Of a stretch of DNA of 64,000 nt, positions 29,411 to 39,251 are shown piece after piece (the first letter of the stretch is position 1; every line of letters begins with the position of its first letter). The notes under the pieces are model-generated. The model saw only the letters and a program-made list of their open reading frames with translations. It made no database searches and had not been told where the DNA came from. Source of the DNA: CAVOJY01 sp963696405 (lineage in GTDB: Bacteria; Chloroflexota; Limnocylindria; Limnocylindrales; CSP1-4); contig CAVOJY010000008.1 of assembly GCA_963696405.1 (NCBI GenBank), forward strand, positions 1 through 64,000, written 5' to 3'. A program made the translations under genes and the position numbers.

Positions 29411-31776
29411 TCGCTCTCGCGGAGGGCGCCGACTGCGAAGACCGGCTGGTCGGGGGCAAGGCGGCGAAGCTGGCGCAGCTGGCACGGGCCGGGTTCCGGG
29501 TGCCGCCGGGGTTCCTGATCACGGCGCTGGCCTACGAGACGTTCGTGAAGGAGGCTGGCCTGGACCGGGCCGTCCGCATGGAGCTCGGACGCAAGCCGCT
29601 CGAGTCGATGCGCTGGGAGGAGCTGTGGGACGCGGCGCTGCGGATCCGCTCGGCGTTCCTCGCGGCGCCCATCCCACCTGCCGTCGGCGAGGCCATTCGG
29701 GCGGCGGTGCGCGGGCTGGGCCCGGACCGGCCGCTCGCCGTTCGCTCGTCAGCACCGGGCGAGGATTCCGCGCAGCGCTCCTTCGCCGGGCTGCACGAGT
29801 CGGTCGTGGGTGTCGTCGGGCCCGAGGCGGTCCTCGACGCGGTGCAGGTCGTATGGGCGTCGCTCTGGTCGGATGCGGCGCTCCTCTACCGCCAGGAGCT
29901 GGGACTTGATCCGGGCCAGAGCCGCATGGCCGTCGTGGTGCAGGCGTTCGTGGACGAGGACCGGTCGGGAGTGGCGTTCGGCCGCGATCCCCGGGAGCCG
30001 GCACTGGACCACGCGATCATCGAGGCGGTCACCGGCCCCTGTGGCGACCTGGTGGACGGGGCCGTTGATCCCGATCGCTGGGTCCTCGATCGAACGACCG
30101 GCGAGGTGCTGTCGTGGCGCCCGGGGGAGCGGGACGAGGGAGCAGGGGAGATCGACCGCGCCGATGGCGGGGGCGAGCCCGATGAACGAGGTGCGCCCAT
30201 TCTCGACCCCGGGGACCTGGGCGAGGTGCTGGGAACGGTGCTCCGCATCGAGTCGCTCTTCGGCTGGCCTCCCGATACCGAGTGGACCGGGCGACGGGAC
30301 CGTCTGACGGTGCTCCAGGCGCGGCCGATCACGACCGGGGTCCCCGCGGCCGACGACCCGCGGTCGTGGTACCTGTCGCTGCGCCCGGGGATGCGGCGCC
30401 TGGCGGCACTTGCGCGCCGCGTGGCCGACGAACTGATCCCGGAGCTGGAGGGGCTGGGGGCACGGTTCGCATCAGAGCCGATCGAGACGCTCGACGACGG
30501 CGCGCTGGCCGCGGCGATCGCGGAGCGCGCCGCGGCGCTGGAGCACTGGCGCAGGATCTACCACGACGACTTCATCCCGTTCGCCCACGGAGCCCGCCAG
30601 CTCGGGACCTACTACAACGACGCTGTCCGCCCCGCGGACCCCTACGAGTTCGTGGGGCTCCTCCGCGGCGAGCGGATGGTGGCCGTCTCGCGCAACCGGG
30701 CGCTTGAGCACCTGGCCGGCCGAGCGCGCGAGGATGCGGACCTGCGGGCAGCACTGCAGGACGTGCACGACGCGGCCGGCGGGGATGGCACAGCCCCCGG
30801 CAACCAGCCGTTCGACTGGCGGGCATCGCTGCGCGCCCGCCTCGGGGTCGATCGCTCGCGGGAGGTGATCCCCGAGCTGGAGGCCCTGCTCGAGGGCTTC
30901 ATGGACGTCGCCTACAACCAGGAACGGCTCTCGGACCGGCCGGGGCTCGTGTTCGGGACCATCCTGGAGCTGGCGGCCGTGTCCACGGCGTCGGGGGGTG
31001 GCGAGGCGGGCGGGAACGGCGCCGCTGTCTCCGCGCTCGAGCGCAGGCTGTTCGAGGCCGTGGGGGCCGACCGCCGGGAGGAAGCGCGGGAGGTCCTCGA
31101 GATCGGGCGCCTGAGCTGGCGGCTCCGCGACGACGACAACCTCCTGGTCGGCAGGATCGAGAGCCAGCTCCTCCGGGCGATCCAGCTCGGGGTCGAACGC
31201 CTGCGGAACGCGGGGCGGCTGGGTGACGGCGGGCACATCCCGGAGGGCGCCGCCGTCGCCGTCGCCGAGGCGCTGCTCGACGCCCGGGGCGGGCCCGTCG
31301 AACTCCCCGCCGCGGTCGGGAAGGAGCCGGTCGCGAATGCCGGACCGGGCGCCCGGACCGGGTCTGCCGCGCCCACCGGGCCCCGCGAGTCCCCACGACA
31401 GATGGTGGGGCAGCCTGCCTCCCCGGGCATCGCCACGGGCCTGGTCCGCGTCGTCCGCGGCACGGACGATCTCGGTCGGTTCCGGGCCGGCGAGGTGCTG
31501 GTCTGCGACGCTATCCAGCCGACCATGAGCCACCTCGTCCCCCTGGCCGCTGCCATCGTCGAACGCCGCGGCGGCATGCTCATCCACGGCGCCATCATCG
31601 CCCGCGAGCTCGGCATCCCCTGCGTCAACGGCGTCTCCCACGCGGCCGAGCGACTCGAAGGCGGCCAGATCGTCACTGTCGACGGCTACCTGGGGATCGT
31701 CACCGTCGGAGCGCCTGAGTTCGACCTGGAGCTGTCCCCAGTGCCCGGCGGCGAGGCCCGCGGCCGCGTCCCATAG
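29386..31776 (+). CDS. Rifampicin phosphotransferase / PEP synthase-like protein
   Basis: 796 aa, no frameshift. N-terminal PEP/pyruvate-type ATP-binding domain: LVGGKAAKLAQLARAGFRVP, LAVRSSAPGEDSAQRSFAGL, VQAFVDEDRSGVAF, LTVLQARPI. A long helical middle domain follows (about residues 340-680). The C-terminal swivelling phosphohistidine domain reads GGMLIHGAIIARELGIP, with catalytic His in IHGA. The C-terminal TIM barrel of true PEP synthase is absent, so the order ATP-domain, helical domain, His-domain matches rifampicin phosphotransferases and related inactivating or metabolic enzymes. GTG 29386 has AGGAGG seven bases upstream. A role in antibiotic inactivation is possible but not shown. 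Confidence 0.75.
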   Translation: MDPDRSWVVALAEGADCEDRLVGGKAAKLAQLARAGFRVPPGFLITALAYETFVKEAGLDRAVRMELGRKPLESMRWEELWDAALRIRSAFLAAPIPPAVGEAIRAAVRGLGPDRPLAVRSSAPGEDSAQRSFAGLHESVVGVVGPEAVLDAVQVVWASLWSDAALLYRQELGLDPGQSRMAVVVQAFVDEDRSGVAFGRDPREPALDHAIIEAVTGPCGDLVDGAVDPDRWVLDRTTGEVLSWRPGERDEGAGEIDRADGGGEPDERGAPILDPGDLGEVLGTVLRIESLFGWPPDTEWTGRRDRLTVLQARPITTGVPAADDPRSWYLSLRPGMRRLAALARRVADELIPELEGLGARFASEPIETLDDGALAAAIAERAAALEHWRRIYHDDFIPFAHGARQLGTYYNDAVRPADPYEFVGLLRGERMVAVSRNRALEHLAGRAREDADLRAALQDVHDAAGGDGTAPGNQPFDWRASLRARLGVDRSREVIPELEALLEGFMDVAYNQERLSDRPGLVFGTILELAAVSTASGGGEAGGNGAAVSALERRLFEAVGADRREEAREVLEIGRLSWRLRDDDNLLVGRIESQLLRAIQLGVERLRNAGRLGDGGHIPEGAAVAVAEALLDARGGPVELPAAVGKEPVANAGPGARTGSAAPTGPRESPRQMVGQPASPGIATGLVRVVRGTDDLGRFRAGEVLVCDAIQPTMSHLVPLAAAIVERRGGMLIHGAIIARELGIPCVNGVSHAAERLEGGQIVTVDGYLGIVTVGAPEFDLELSPVPGGEARGRVP

Positions 31777-32257
31777 GTCGCCTGCGGGGCACAGAGAACG
31801 TCGCGTGATGCCGACGCCGACCCCACCGCCCACGGTGCGCGCTGAGCCTGGTCGGACCGACTCGAGGACGAACCAGGCCACCTTCCTGGCCGCCTGCGCC
31901 GCCTTGTTGAGGTCGTCGAATTCGAGGACCTCGGTGGCCGAACGAGGATCGCCAGCCGGGGCCGGTTCGAATCGGCCGATCAGCTCCAGACGGTGCTCGA
32001 CATGGGCGTTGTCCCGGGCATGAGCGAGACCTGGGATCGCCTGGATGAGCTGCTCGCCCGCGCCGGGTAGATCGTCAACCCCGCCCTGCCTGCATCTGCG
32101 CGAACCCCAAGCGAGGACCCCAGGGGATGGCCCCTCAGGTTCCTTCGCCGATGCGGTGTACACTCGCCGGCCGACTCGCGAGTCCGGGTCGGCGATCGCG
32201 GTCCGAGCGTGCTCCGCCGCGGTCCAGCGCACCGGTCGGAGACAGGGAGAACGAAGG
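31777..32257. other. Region with an SRPBCC gene remnant only
   Basis: No intact gene between the phosphotransferase-like gene and the next ORF. The only recognisable coding signal is the fragment at 31912-32070. Confidence 0.5.
31912..32070 (+). pseudogene. C-terminal fragment of an SRPBCC/AHSA1-domain protein
   Basis: The frame reads VVEFEDLGGRTRIASRGRFE then MGVVPGMSETWDRLDELLAR and stops at TAG 32068. This is the end of an AHSA1-type SRPBCC domain (last strand and C-terminal helix). The N-terminal two-thirds are absent upstream, so it is a truncated remnant unless several indels hide the rest. Confidence 0.65.
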
Positions 32258-32677
32258 ATGGCTTCAGGTGACACGGAAGGAACCGGCACGCGCGAGCAGC
32301 CGTGGCAGCTGACGACCCCGAGCGGGTCGTCCACGTACCAGATGTACCGCGACGAGGCGACCGATCCGCCGGCGCTGGTCTGCCAGGTGGGAACGACGCA
32401 GCTTCGGTATCACCTGCGCTGTATCGAGGACCTCCACGCCATGCTGAAGACGCACGGGGACTGGATGCCGCTCGGCAGCGCCGATGAGCAGAAGCCGGCC
32501 GCAGAGGGCACCGTCGAGGCCTGGGCCCGCTCAGCGGACAACCCGGTCGGGGGATGGTACGGACTCAAGAAGGGCCTGCGCGGTCGCTTCGGGATGTACG
32601 TCCCGCCGCTGCTCGAGGCGCTCGGCCTCGCCGAGGTCGAGCACAACCCAAAGAACAACCGCATGCGGGCGCTCTAG
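32258..32677 (+). CDS. Conserved hypothetical protein (possibly DUF6855)
   Basis: 139 aa, soluble. Conserved-looking segments: SGSSTYQMYRDE, CQVGTTQLRYHLRCIEDLH, GDWMPLGSADEQKPAAEGTV, NPVGGWYGLKKGLRGRFGMY and a C-terminal EVEHNPKNNRMRAL. I recall near-identical architecture in actinobacterial and Chloroflexota proteins of unknown function, but the family number is uncertain. ATG 32258 is preceded by GGGAGAACGAAGG. Confidence 0.65.
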   Translation: MASGDTEGTGTREQPWQLTTPSGSSTYQMYRDEATDPPALVCQVGTTQLRYHLRCIEDLHAMLKTHGDWMPLGSADEQKPAAEGTVEAWARSADNPVGGWYGLKKGLRGRFGMYVPPLLEALGLAEVEHNPKNNRMRAL

Positions 32678-32721
32678 ACCCGGCACGTTCGGACGCGCAT
32701 CGACGACGTGAGCGGGAACGG

Positions 32722-32763
32722 CGCATAGTGCCCCACGCATAGTGCGCCACGCACATTGCGTCA
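32722..32763 (+). repeat. Three tandem 14-base repeats upstream of the AAA ATPase gene
   Basis: CGCATAGTGCCCCA, CGCATAGTGCGCCA and CGCACATTGCGTCA follow one another without gaps, ending five bases before the TAGGAT hexamer. The position suggests a regulator-binding array for the ATPase gene. Confidence 0.7.
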
Positions 32764-32768
32764 CGCGC

Positions 32769-32774
32769 TAGGAT
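32769..32774 (+). promoter_or_regulatory. TANNNT hexamer of a leaderless promoter (TAGGAT)
   Basis: TAGGAT is six bases before GTG 32781, with no Shine-Dalgarno between. Confidence 0.6.
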
Positions 32775-32780
32775 GGTGTC

Positions 32781-33941
32781 GTGAACAACCCCTTCCACGC
32801 GGGTAGTCCCGTCACGGGCGAGGCCTTCGGGGACCGCAAGACCGAGACCGGCTTCCTCGTATCGCGGATGCTCCGGGGGCAGAACGTCTTCCTCATGTCG
32901 CCCAGGCGATACGGAAAGACGTCGCTCCTGCTTCGGGCCGTCTCGGATGCCCGTCGGCAGGGTGCCCGAGTGGGCATGGCCAACCTGTTCTACGCGAGCG
33001 ACCGGCGCGAGGTCGCGGAGCACCTGACACGGGCGGTCATCGATGGCGCGCTCGGCTGGCTGGTGGGAACGGCCGAGCAGATCGGCGAGCGGCTGCGCCG
33101 CATCCCGTGGGTGACCCCGGTTCTCGAGCGTGATGGGTGGCAGGTCGCGCTTGCACTGAGCGGCCGCGACCCGTCCTTTCTCGATGCGATCCGTCGCCCG
33201 GTGGAGTTGCTGGCGGATTCGGCGCGGGACGGTCACCCCGTCTGTCTCGTTGTCGACGAGTTCCAGCAGGTGGCCGAGATCGATGCCGCGCTTCCCGGGG
33301 TCTGGAAGGCAATCGCGGACGACCTCCCCCAGGTCAGCCTCGTCCTCTGCGGGTCCCGTCGACACGTCATGACCCGGTTGTTCACAGGAGCAGGGGCCCC
33401 GCTGCAGCACATCGCCGAGCCGCTCTCGCTCGAGGTGATCCCCCGGGCCGAGATGGTCGACTTCGTGCGGGCGAGATCGGCAGCTGCCGGACGCGAGATG
33501 GACTCCGACGCCGCGATCCTTCTCTACGAGCTCATGCGCGGCATCCCCCATTTCGTCCAGCTCCTGGCGGCGTCGGCATTCGACGAAGGTGAGGGACCGA
33601 TCGACGACGAGTGCGTGAAGCGCGGGCTCGTGGCTCTCCTGCTGCGTCAGCGCGGCGAGCTCGCGCTGCGATACGAGGGGTTGGCCTCCGGGCAGCGCCG
33701 GCTTCTCCGCGCCCTCGCCAGGGAGCCTGTCCGCGAGCTGACCGGGCACCAGTTCCTTGAACGGGCCGGCATGCCCGCATCGAGCGTGCGAAGGGCGCGA
33801 TCGGCGCTCGGCGAATCCGAGGTCATCACCTACGACGAGCGGGTTGGGTGGTGCGTCGCCGACCCGGTTCTTGAGCGGTGGCTGAGGCACGCGGTCGAGC
33901 TTGATCTCGGCGAGCCGCTCTCACCGGCCTCCATCACCTGA
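32781..33941 (+). CDS. Orphan AAA ATPase (archaeal-type ATPase family)
   Basis: 386 aa. Walker A is SPRRYGKTSLLL and Walker B VCLVVDEFQQ; an arginine-rich sensor region follows (LVLCGSRRHVM). A helical lid and a winged-helix-like C-terminus (ALAREPVRELTGHQFLERAG, then SSVRRARSALGESEVITYDE) complete the ATPase_2 layout common in archaea and scattered bacteria. Such proteins are often orphan NTPases, sometimes linked to mobile elements. Function unknown. GTG 32781 is fixed by the TAGGAT hexamer and the 14-base repeats upstream. Confidence 0.8.
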   Translation: MNNPFHAGSPVTGEAFGDRKTETGFLVSRMLRGQNVFLMSPRRYGKTSLLLRAVSDARRQGARVGMANLFYASDRREVAEHLTRAVIDGALGWLVGTAEQIGERLRRIPWVTPVLERDGWQVALALSGRDPSFLDAIRRPVELLADSARDGHPVCLVVDEFQQVAEIDAALPGVWKAIADDLPQVSLVLCGSRRHVMTRLFTGAGAPLQHIAEPLSLEVIPRAEMVDFVRARSAAAGREMDSDAAILLYELMRGIPHFVQLLAASAFDEGEGPIDDECVKRGLVALLLRQRGELALRYEGLASGQRRLLRALAREPVRELTGHQFLERAGMPASSVRRARSALGESEVITYDERVGWCVADPVLERWLRHAVELDLGEPLSPASIT

Positions 33942-33942
33942 G

Positions 33943-35064
33943 ATGCGCTACCGGCGGATGCCCATCGAGATCGAGTCGCCCGAGAACCTGGGGTACGGGC
34001 GCATCCGGTACAACCTGACCGAGAGTTCCATGGCGGACGAGCCGCTGCGGCCGCTGCTGGAAGAGGCCTCCGCCGAGCTTGACCGCGCCGCCCTCGAGTA
34101 CACGAACCACATGGGGAACGCTGAGCTCCGCGCGCTCATCGCCGCGGACACGCCGGGCGCCACTCCGGACGACGTCCTCCTCACCTCCGGTGCCGCCAGC
34201 GCACTCTTCATCGTCGCCACCTCGCTCCTCGAGCCCGGCGACCACCTGGTCGTGGCCCGGCCCAACTACGGCAGCAACATCGAGACGCCCCGCGCCATCG
34301 GCTGCGACATCGCCTGCCTGGACCTGGCCTTCGAGGACGGGTACCGGGTGGACCCGGAGCGCATCGCGGCCCTCATGACGCCACAAACCAGGCTCGTCAG
34401 CCTCACCTGCCCGCACAACCCGACCGGGGCCATGATGGACGAGGCCACGCTGCGGCGGATCGTGGCCCTGGTGGAGGAGCGGGGCGCGCGGCTCCTCCTC
34501 GACGAGACCTACCGCGACATGACCTACGGCCAGCCCCTTCCCGTGGCGGCCGGCATGGGCCCGCGGGCCATCAGCGTCAGTTCCCTCTCGAAGACCTACG
34601 GCATGCCCGGGCTGCGAACCGGCTGGATCGTCTGCCGCGACCGCGACCTGATGGAGACCTTCCTGGCCGCCAAGGAACAGATCTCGCTCGCCGACTCGGT
34701 GGTGGACCAGGCGCTCGCCCTTGCTGCCTACCGCCGGCGCCGGGAGCGTCTCGCCGCGGTGCGGGCCTCGATCGCCCACCGGGTCGCCATCGTGCGGGAG
34801 TGGGTGGCGGGCCAGGGCGAGCTGGAGTGGGTGGAGCCCGGGGGCGGGGTGGTCTGCTTCCCGCGGATTCGCCCCGATATCGAGGTGGACGTGGACCGCT
34901 TCTACCGGATCCTCAACGAGGAGTACGGTACGTACGTGGGTCCGGGGCACTGGTTCGAGCAGCCCAGGCGGCACATGCGAATCGGGTTTGGCTGGCCGTC
35001 TGAGGACGACCTGCGCGAGGGCCTGGCGAACGTCGGCCGGGCGATCCGGGAGGCACGGGCATGA
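33943..35064 (+). CDS. PLP-dependent aminotransferase, class I/II
   Basis: 373 aa, fold-type I. Motifs: LTSGAASALFIVATSLLEPGD, PNYGSNIETPRAIG, TCPHNPTGAMMDE, LLLDETYRDM (PLP-pyridine Asp) and the Schiff-base lysine in SLSKTYGMPGLRTGW; C-terminal HMRIGFGWP. Resembles aspartate/alanine-type enzymes; specificity unknown. ATG 33943 lies one base after the AAA ATPase stop, and the 3' end overlaps the next gene by 4 bases (ATGA). Confidence 0.88.
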   Translation: MRYRRMPIEIESPENLGYGRIRYNLTESSMADEPLRPLLEEASAELDRAALEYTNHMGNAELRALIAADTPGATPDDVLLTSGAASALFIVATSLLEPGDHLVVARPNYGSNIETPRAIGCDIACLDLAFEDGYRVDPERIAALMTPQTRLVSLTCPHNPTGAMMDEATLRRIVALVEERGARLLLDETYRDMTYGQPLPVAAGMGPRAISVSSLSKTYGMPGLRTGWIVCRDRDLMETFLAAKEQISLADSVVDQALALAAYRRRRERLAAVRASIAHRVAIVREWVAGQGELEWVEPGGGVVCFPRIRPDIEVDVDRFYRILNEEYGTYVGPGHWFEQPRRHMRIGFGWPSEDDLREGLANVGRAIREARA

Positions 35065-36062
35065 ACGGCGATTCCTCGCGGAGCCCACCCGGCGCTCGTC
35101 GCCCTCCTCTGCGGCGCCCTCGTCGCGACGGCCACGGTGGTCGCCGGCTGCACGCGAGCCTCGACCGAACTCCGCCCGCGCCGAGGAAACGATCGTCCGC
35201 TCGGTGGATTTGGCGATCTGGTCGATGTCGCCGCAGATCGAGGTCGAGACGTTCAACGGCAACGTCACCATCACGGCCGGGACGTCGCCGTCGGCCGAGG
35301 TGACGGTAGTGAAGCGGGCGAACGCGCCCACCAAGGACGAGGCGAACGCCCTTCTCGGCGAGATCGACGTCGCCGTCGAGGACCAGGGATCGGCTCGCGT
35401 GCTCGTGCGCGCGACGCCGTGGGACCGAGCCCGCCGGCGGGGCCACGAGCGGCGCCGACGTGACCATCACGGTCCCCGGCCATTCGGCCGTGAGCGTGCA
35501 GACGACGAACGGGACCGTGCGGGTCGAGGGGCTGGTCGGGCCCGTGGCCGTGCGATCCACCAACGGGAGCGTGACCGTGGCCGCGGGAGGCACGGACACC
35601 GAGGTCTACGGCGCCGACATCCAGACATCCAACGCAGATGTCACCGTGACCGGCCCCGCTCGCGACGTGAAGGCGACCACGTCGAACGCCCGCATCCGCA
35701 TCGAGGGGGCGCGGGGTTCGGTCGACGTCGAGACCAGCAACGGGCCCATCACCATCGACGCGAGCGATGCGGTCGTCACGGCGCGCACGACGAACGCCTA
35801 CGTCACGTTCGCCGGGTCGCTCGCCGCGGGTGACCACCGGCTCGAGACATCCAACGGGACAGTCACTCTGAATCTTCCACCGGCCGCCTCCTTCCATCTG
35901 TCGGCGAAGACGAGCGGCGGCGGAGTGCTCTCGCAGTTCCCGCTCACCCCGACGCCGCCCGCGAACGCAACCGCGGTAGACGCGACCGCCGGTGACGATC
36001 CCCGGGCCGCCCTCACGATCGTGACGTCGAACGGCGACGTGAAGCTCCAGAAGGCGAAGTAG
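35061..36062 (+). CDS. DUF4097-like beta-helical lipoprotein, frameshifted
   Basis: ATG 35061 overlaps the aminotransferase stop. After an indel near 35095 the frame gives ALVALLCGALVATATVVAGC, a lipoprotein signal with lipobox VAGC. The rest is a repetitive beta protein: FNGNVTITAGT, TTNGTVRVEGL, STNGSVTV, TSNADVTVTG, TSNARIRIEG, TSNGPITIDA, TSNGTVTLNL, TSNGDVKLQ. A second indel lies near 35430. This TSNG-type repeat is the DUF4097 pattern, thought to form a beta-helix on the cell surface. Function unknown. Confidence 0.75.
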
Positions 36063-36876
36063 GCGCCGCGCAGTCGCTCAGCCTTCGGTCGCTCTACCGT
36101 CGGCCTCCTGCCGGCGGCCCCTGCCGGCGGCCTTTCTGCCACCGCGCCATCCCGCGAGCAGTACGCGACCGACCAGGCGGCGTGAATGACGGCGCGAGGG
36201 ACCGACCGCTGCTGATCCTCCCTGCACGAGCGTGAGCCGGGACAAGCGAGCTGCCGGTCCGGGCGGCGGGCCGTCGGCTCGTCATCCACGGGTTGCTTAG
36301 TGCTCACGCCCTGGCGCAATGGCAGAACCCCCGGCTCGGCGACCCACGCGGCCCGACTATCCTCTCGGCCCGGCTCGACGACCCTGCCAGGCGCGAACCG
36401 GCGTAGCGCTGGCCGGTGCTGCTATGGCCACCGGGGTCGGCGGCGGCGGGGATCATGCCGGTCCACGCACGCGGCGGGTCGCTTCGGGCATCGCGCGCCG
36501 CGGCCGATCCCCGACCGCGGCCCTGTTGGCCGCGCCGAGACCGGCCAACGCTACGGGGATTTGCGAATGGCAAGGTGGCTGGCCGGGTTGGCCGCGGGGG
36601 GAGCCCCGCCCGCTGGCGCAGCGGCCGACCACGGCCGCGGGAGGACCGGAGCTGCGTCCCCGCGGCGCCCAGCCGGTACCGCGGACCCCCTCGATCTCCT
36701 CCTCGTCGGCGATCGCGTGTCCCGTGCTCCGCAGTGGTTCGGGCTCTCCGTGATGTCGGTCAGGACGATCTCGCGTTGCGGTACGATGCCACCGGCTCGG
36801 CGGACGACAGCCATCCGATCCCCTTAGGCCCTGCCCGGGTTCCTGTGCCGGACGAGCCAGCAACGGAGGACGCACC
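36063..36876. other. Long intergenic region, no gene recognised
   Basis: About 810 bases of very GC-rich DNA. Several ORFs of 140-190 codons cross it on both strands but carry no motif and are typical of GC-rich shadow frames. Near 36100-36140 the unit TGCCGGCGGCC(C) repeats. It may hold the promoter of the transketolase-like gene. Confidence 0.5.
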
Positions 36877-39251
36877 GTGGAGACGACGAAGCTCGCGCCC
36901 GTGGACCGGCTGTACGCCGAGTCCGAGGCAGCGTTCGAGCACTGGGAGGTCATCAAGGACCTGGTCGACGAGATGATCGACCTGACCCTGAACTACCGGC
37001 AGAGCGGCCACCCGGGCGGCTCCCGCTCGAAGGTGCACCTCCTGCTCAGCACCCTGCTGTCGGGCGCGATGAACTGGGACATCCGCCAGCCGTGGCGCCG
37101 CTTCCAGGACCGCTTCGTGCTCTCCGCGGGCCACACCGTCCCGCTCGTCTACGCCACCCTCGCGGTGCTCAACGAGACGCTCCGCGTGCGCGAGGAGTGC
37201 GACGGCGAGAAGAGTCGCTTCGGCTTCCCGGACGGCGGCCGATGGGCGCTGACCTGGGAGCAGCTCCCCGGCCTTCGACACCGGGGCGGGCTGCCGGGAC
37301 ACGCCGAGATGGCCGGGCGGTCCCTCTTCCTCAAGTTCAACACGGGCCCCTCGGGCCACGGCATGCCCCCGGCCGCCGGCGAGGCCCTCGCGCTCAAGAT
37401 GGCAGGCGCGGAGAACGTCAAGGTCTTCGCCATCGAAGGTGAGGGCGGCCTCACGCCGGGCGGCTCGGCCGAAACACGCAACAACGCGTGGGGTATGGGG
37501 CTCTCCAACCTCGTCTTCCTCATCGACTGGAACGATTTCGGCATCGACGACACGCCGATCTCCGCGGTGGTTCCCGGCACGCCCGAGACGTGGTTCGCGT
37601 CGTACGGCTGGAAGGTCAACGGCACCCTCGAGGGCATGGAGTGGGGACCCGTCACCCGGGCCGTGCTCGAGGCCGCCCGCGGCGAGAACCCGGACCGCGT
37701 TCCCTGCGCGGCATGGGTCAAGACCCGCAAGGGCCGCAACTACGGCAAGGTCGACAACAAGTCCCACGGCGTCCCGCACGCCATGAACGTCCCGGAGTTC
37801 TGGGCCGTCCGCAAGGAGTTCATGGCCAGGTACGGGGTGACGTACGAGGGGGTCGATCAGCCGGCCCCGGCAGACCCGGCCGAGGTGCGGAAGCAGGCCG
37901 AGGCCAACCTCCGCATCGCCATCTCCGTCCTGCGGGCTCGCATGGACACCACCGTCGCGATCTCGGACCGCCTCCTGGAGCTCGCCTCCCGGGTGCCCGA
38001 GGAGATCGCGACGTTCAACCTCGGTGGCAAGGGCGCGGCGATCTTCGACGACAAGCGCTTCTGGGACTACCGGAACTACCCGAGCCGAGATGTACAAGAA
38101 GCCCGGCGAGAAGCAGCCGAACCGCGCCGCCCTCGGCTGCGTGGGGCTCCTGGGTCAACGCGATCGCGAAGCGTGACTACGGCCGGCCACTCTTCATTGC
38201 AGCCTCGGCCGACCTCGCGGAGTCCACGAACCTGGCCGGGTTTGCCAAGCCGTGGGAGGACCTCCCCGGCTTCGGCTGGTACAACCGCGACTCGAACACG
38301 ACCGGGGCGCTGCTGCCGACCGAGATCACCGAATTCACCAACGCCGGGATGCTCGCCGGCATGGCCAGCGTGAACCTCGCGGAGGACCCGTTCCACGCGT
38401 TCAACGGCTACTACGGAGCGTGCTCGACCTACGGTTCGTTCGCATACCTCAAGTACGGACCCCTGCGCCTGTTCAGCCAGCTCGCCCAGGACTGCGACCT
38501 CAAGGTCGGCAAGATCCTGTGGGTGGCCGGGCACTCCGGGCCGGAGACGGCCGACGACTCCCGCACGCACTTCGGCATCTTCGAGACGGCCGTGACCACG
38601 CTGTTCCCGGAGGGAGCGGTCATCGACCTCCACCCGTGGGAGTACAACGAGGTGCCGGTCGTCCTCGGGGCGGCCTTCCAGCAGAAGGCGCCGATCGTGG
38701 CCCTCCACCTCACCCGCCCGCCGACCGAGTTGCCCGACCGCGAGGCACTCGGCATGGCGTCGCATCTCGAGGCGGCAAAGGGCGCCTACCTCATCCGCGG
38801 GTTCACGCCAGGCAAGCCGGCCATGGGCACGATCTTCGTCCAGGGGACGACCTCCACCGCCAACGTCGTCAAGCTCCTTCCCGAGATCGAGAAGGCCGGG
38901 CTCAACGTGAAGATCGTGGCGACCATCAGCCCGCAGCTCTTCCGCCTGCAGCCGGCGAGCTACCAGGCGTCGATCATCTCCATGGCAGATCGCATGGACG
39001 GCATGGCGATCACGAACCGGGCCTTCCGCCAGATGCGGGAGTGGGTGGACAGCCCGATCGCGGACGAGTACTCCCTCTCCGCCGACTGGGACAACCGGTG
39101 GCGGACCGGCGGCACGCTCGACGAGGTCATCGAGGAGGCCCACCTGACGACCAAGGACATTCTTGCCGCGATCGAGCGGTTCGTGCGCGAGCGCGACGAC
39201 CGCATGCGGCGGCTGCGTGAGGCCGTGGAGTCCGCGGCCAAGCGCGGGTAA
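36877..39251 (+). CDS. Transketolase-like thiamine-diphosphate enzyme, frameshifted
   Basis: GTG 36877 has GGAGG seven bases upstream. The N-terminal ThDP domain shows YRQSGHPGGSRSKVHLL, VLSAGHTVPLVYATLA, then AIEGEGGLTPGGSAETRNNA and LSNLVFLIDWNDFGIDD, standing for the GDG...N cofactor motif. The pyrimidine-binding half reads FIAASADLAESTNLAGF, GYYGACSTYGSFAYLKYGPL and VAGHSGPETADDSRTHFGIF. Frame changes near 38085 and 38140. Joined length about 791 aa, longer than normal transketolase (about 660). It stands 640 bases ahead of E1 alpha/beta genes and a lipoyl protein, so a role as a 2-oxoacid or sugar-phosphate enzyme in the same pathway is plausible. Substrate unknown. Confidence 0.8.

Noticed and set aside
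36300..36827. Several 140-190 codon frames between the DUF4097-like and transketolase-like genes
   Set aside because: No motifs, no ribosome sites, composition like the shadow frames elsewhere; recorded as gene-free.
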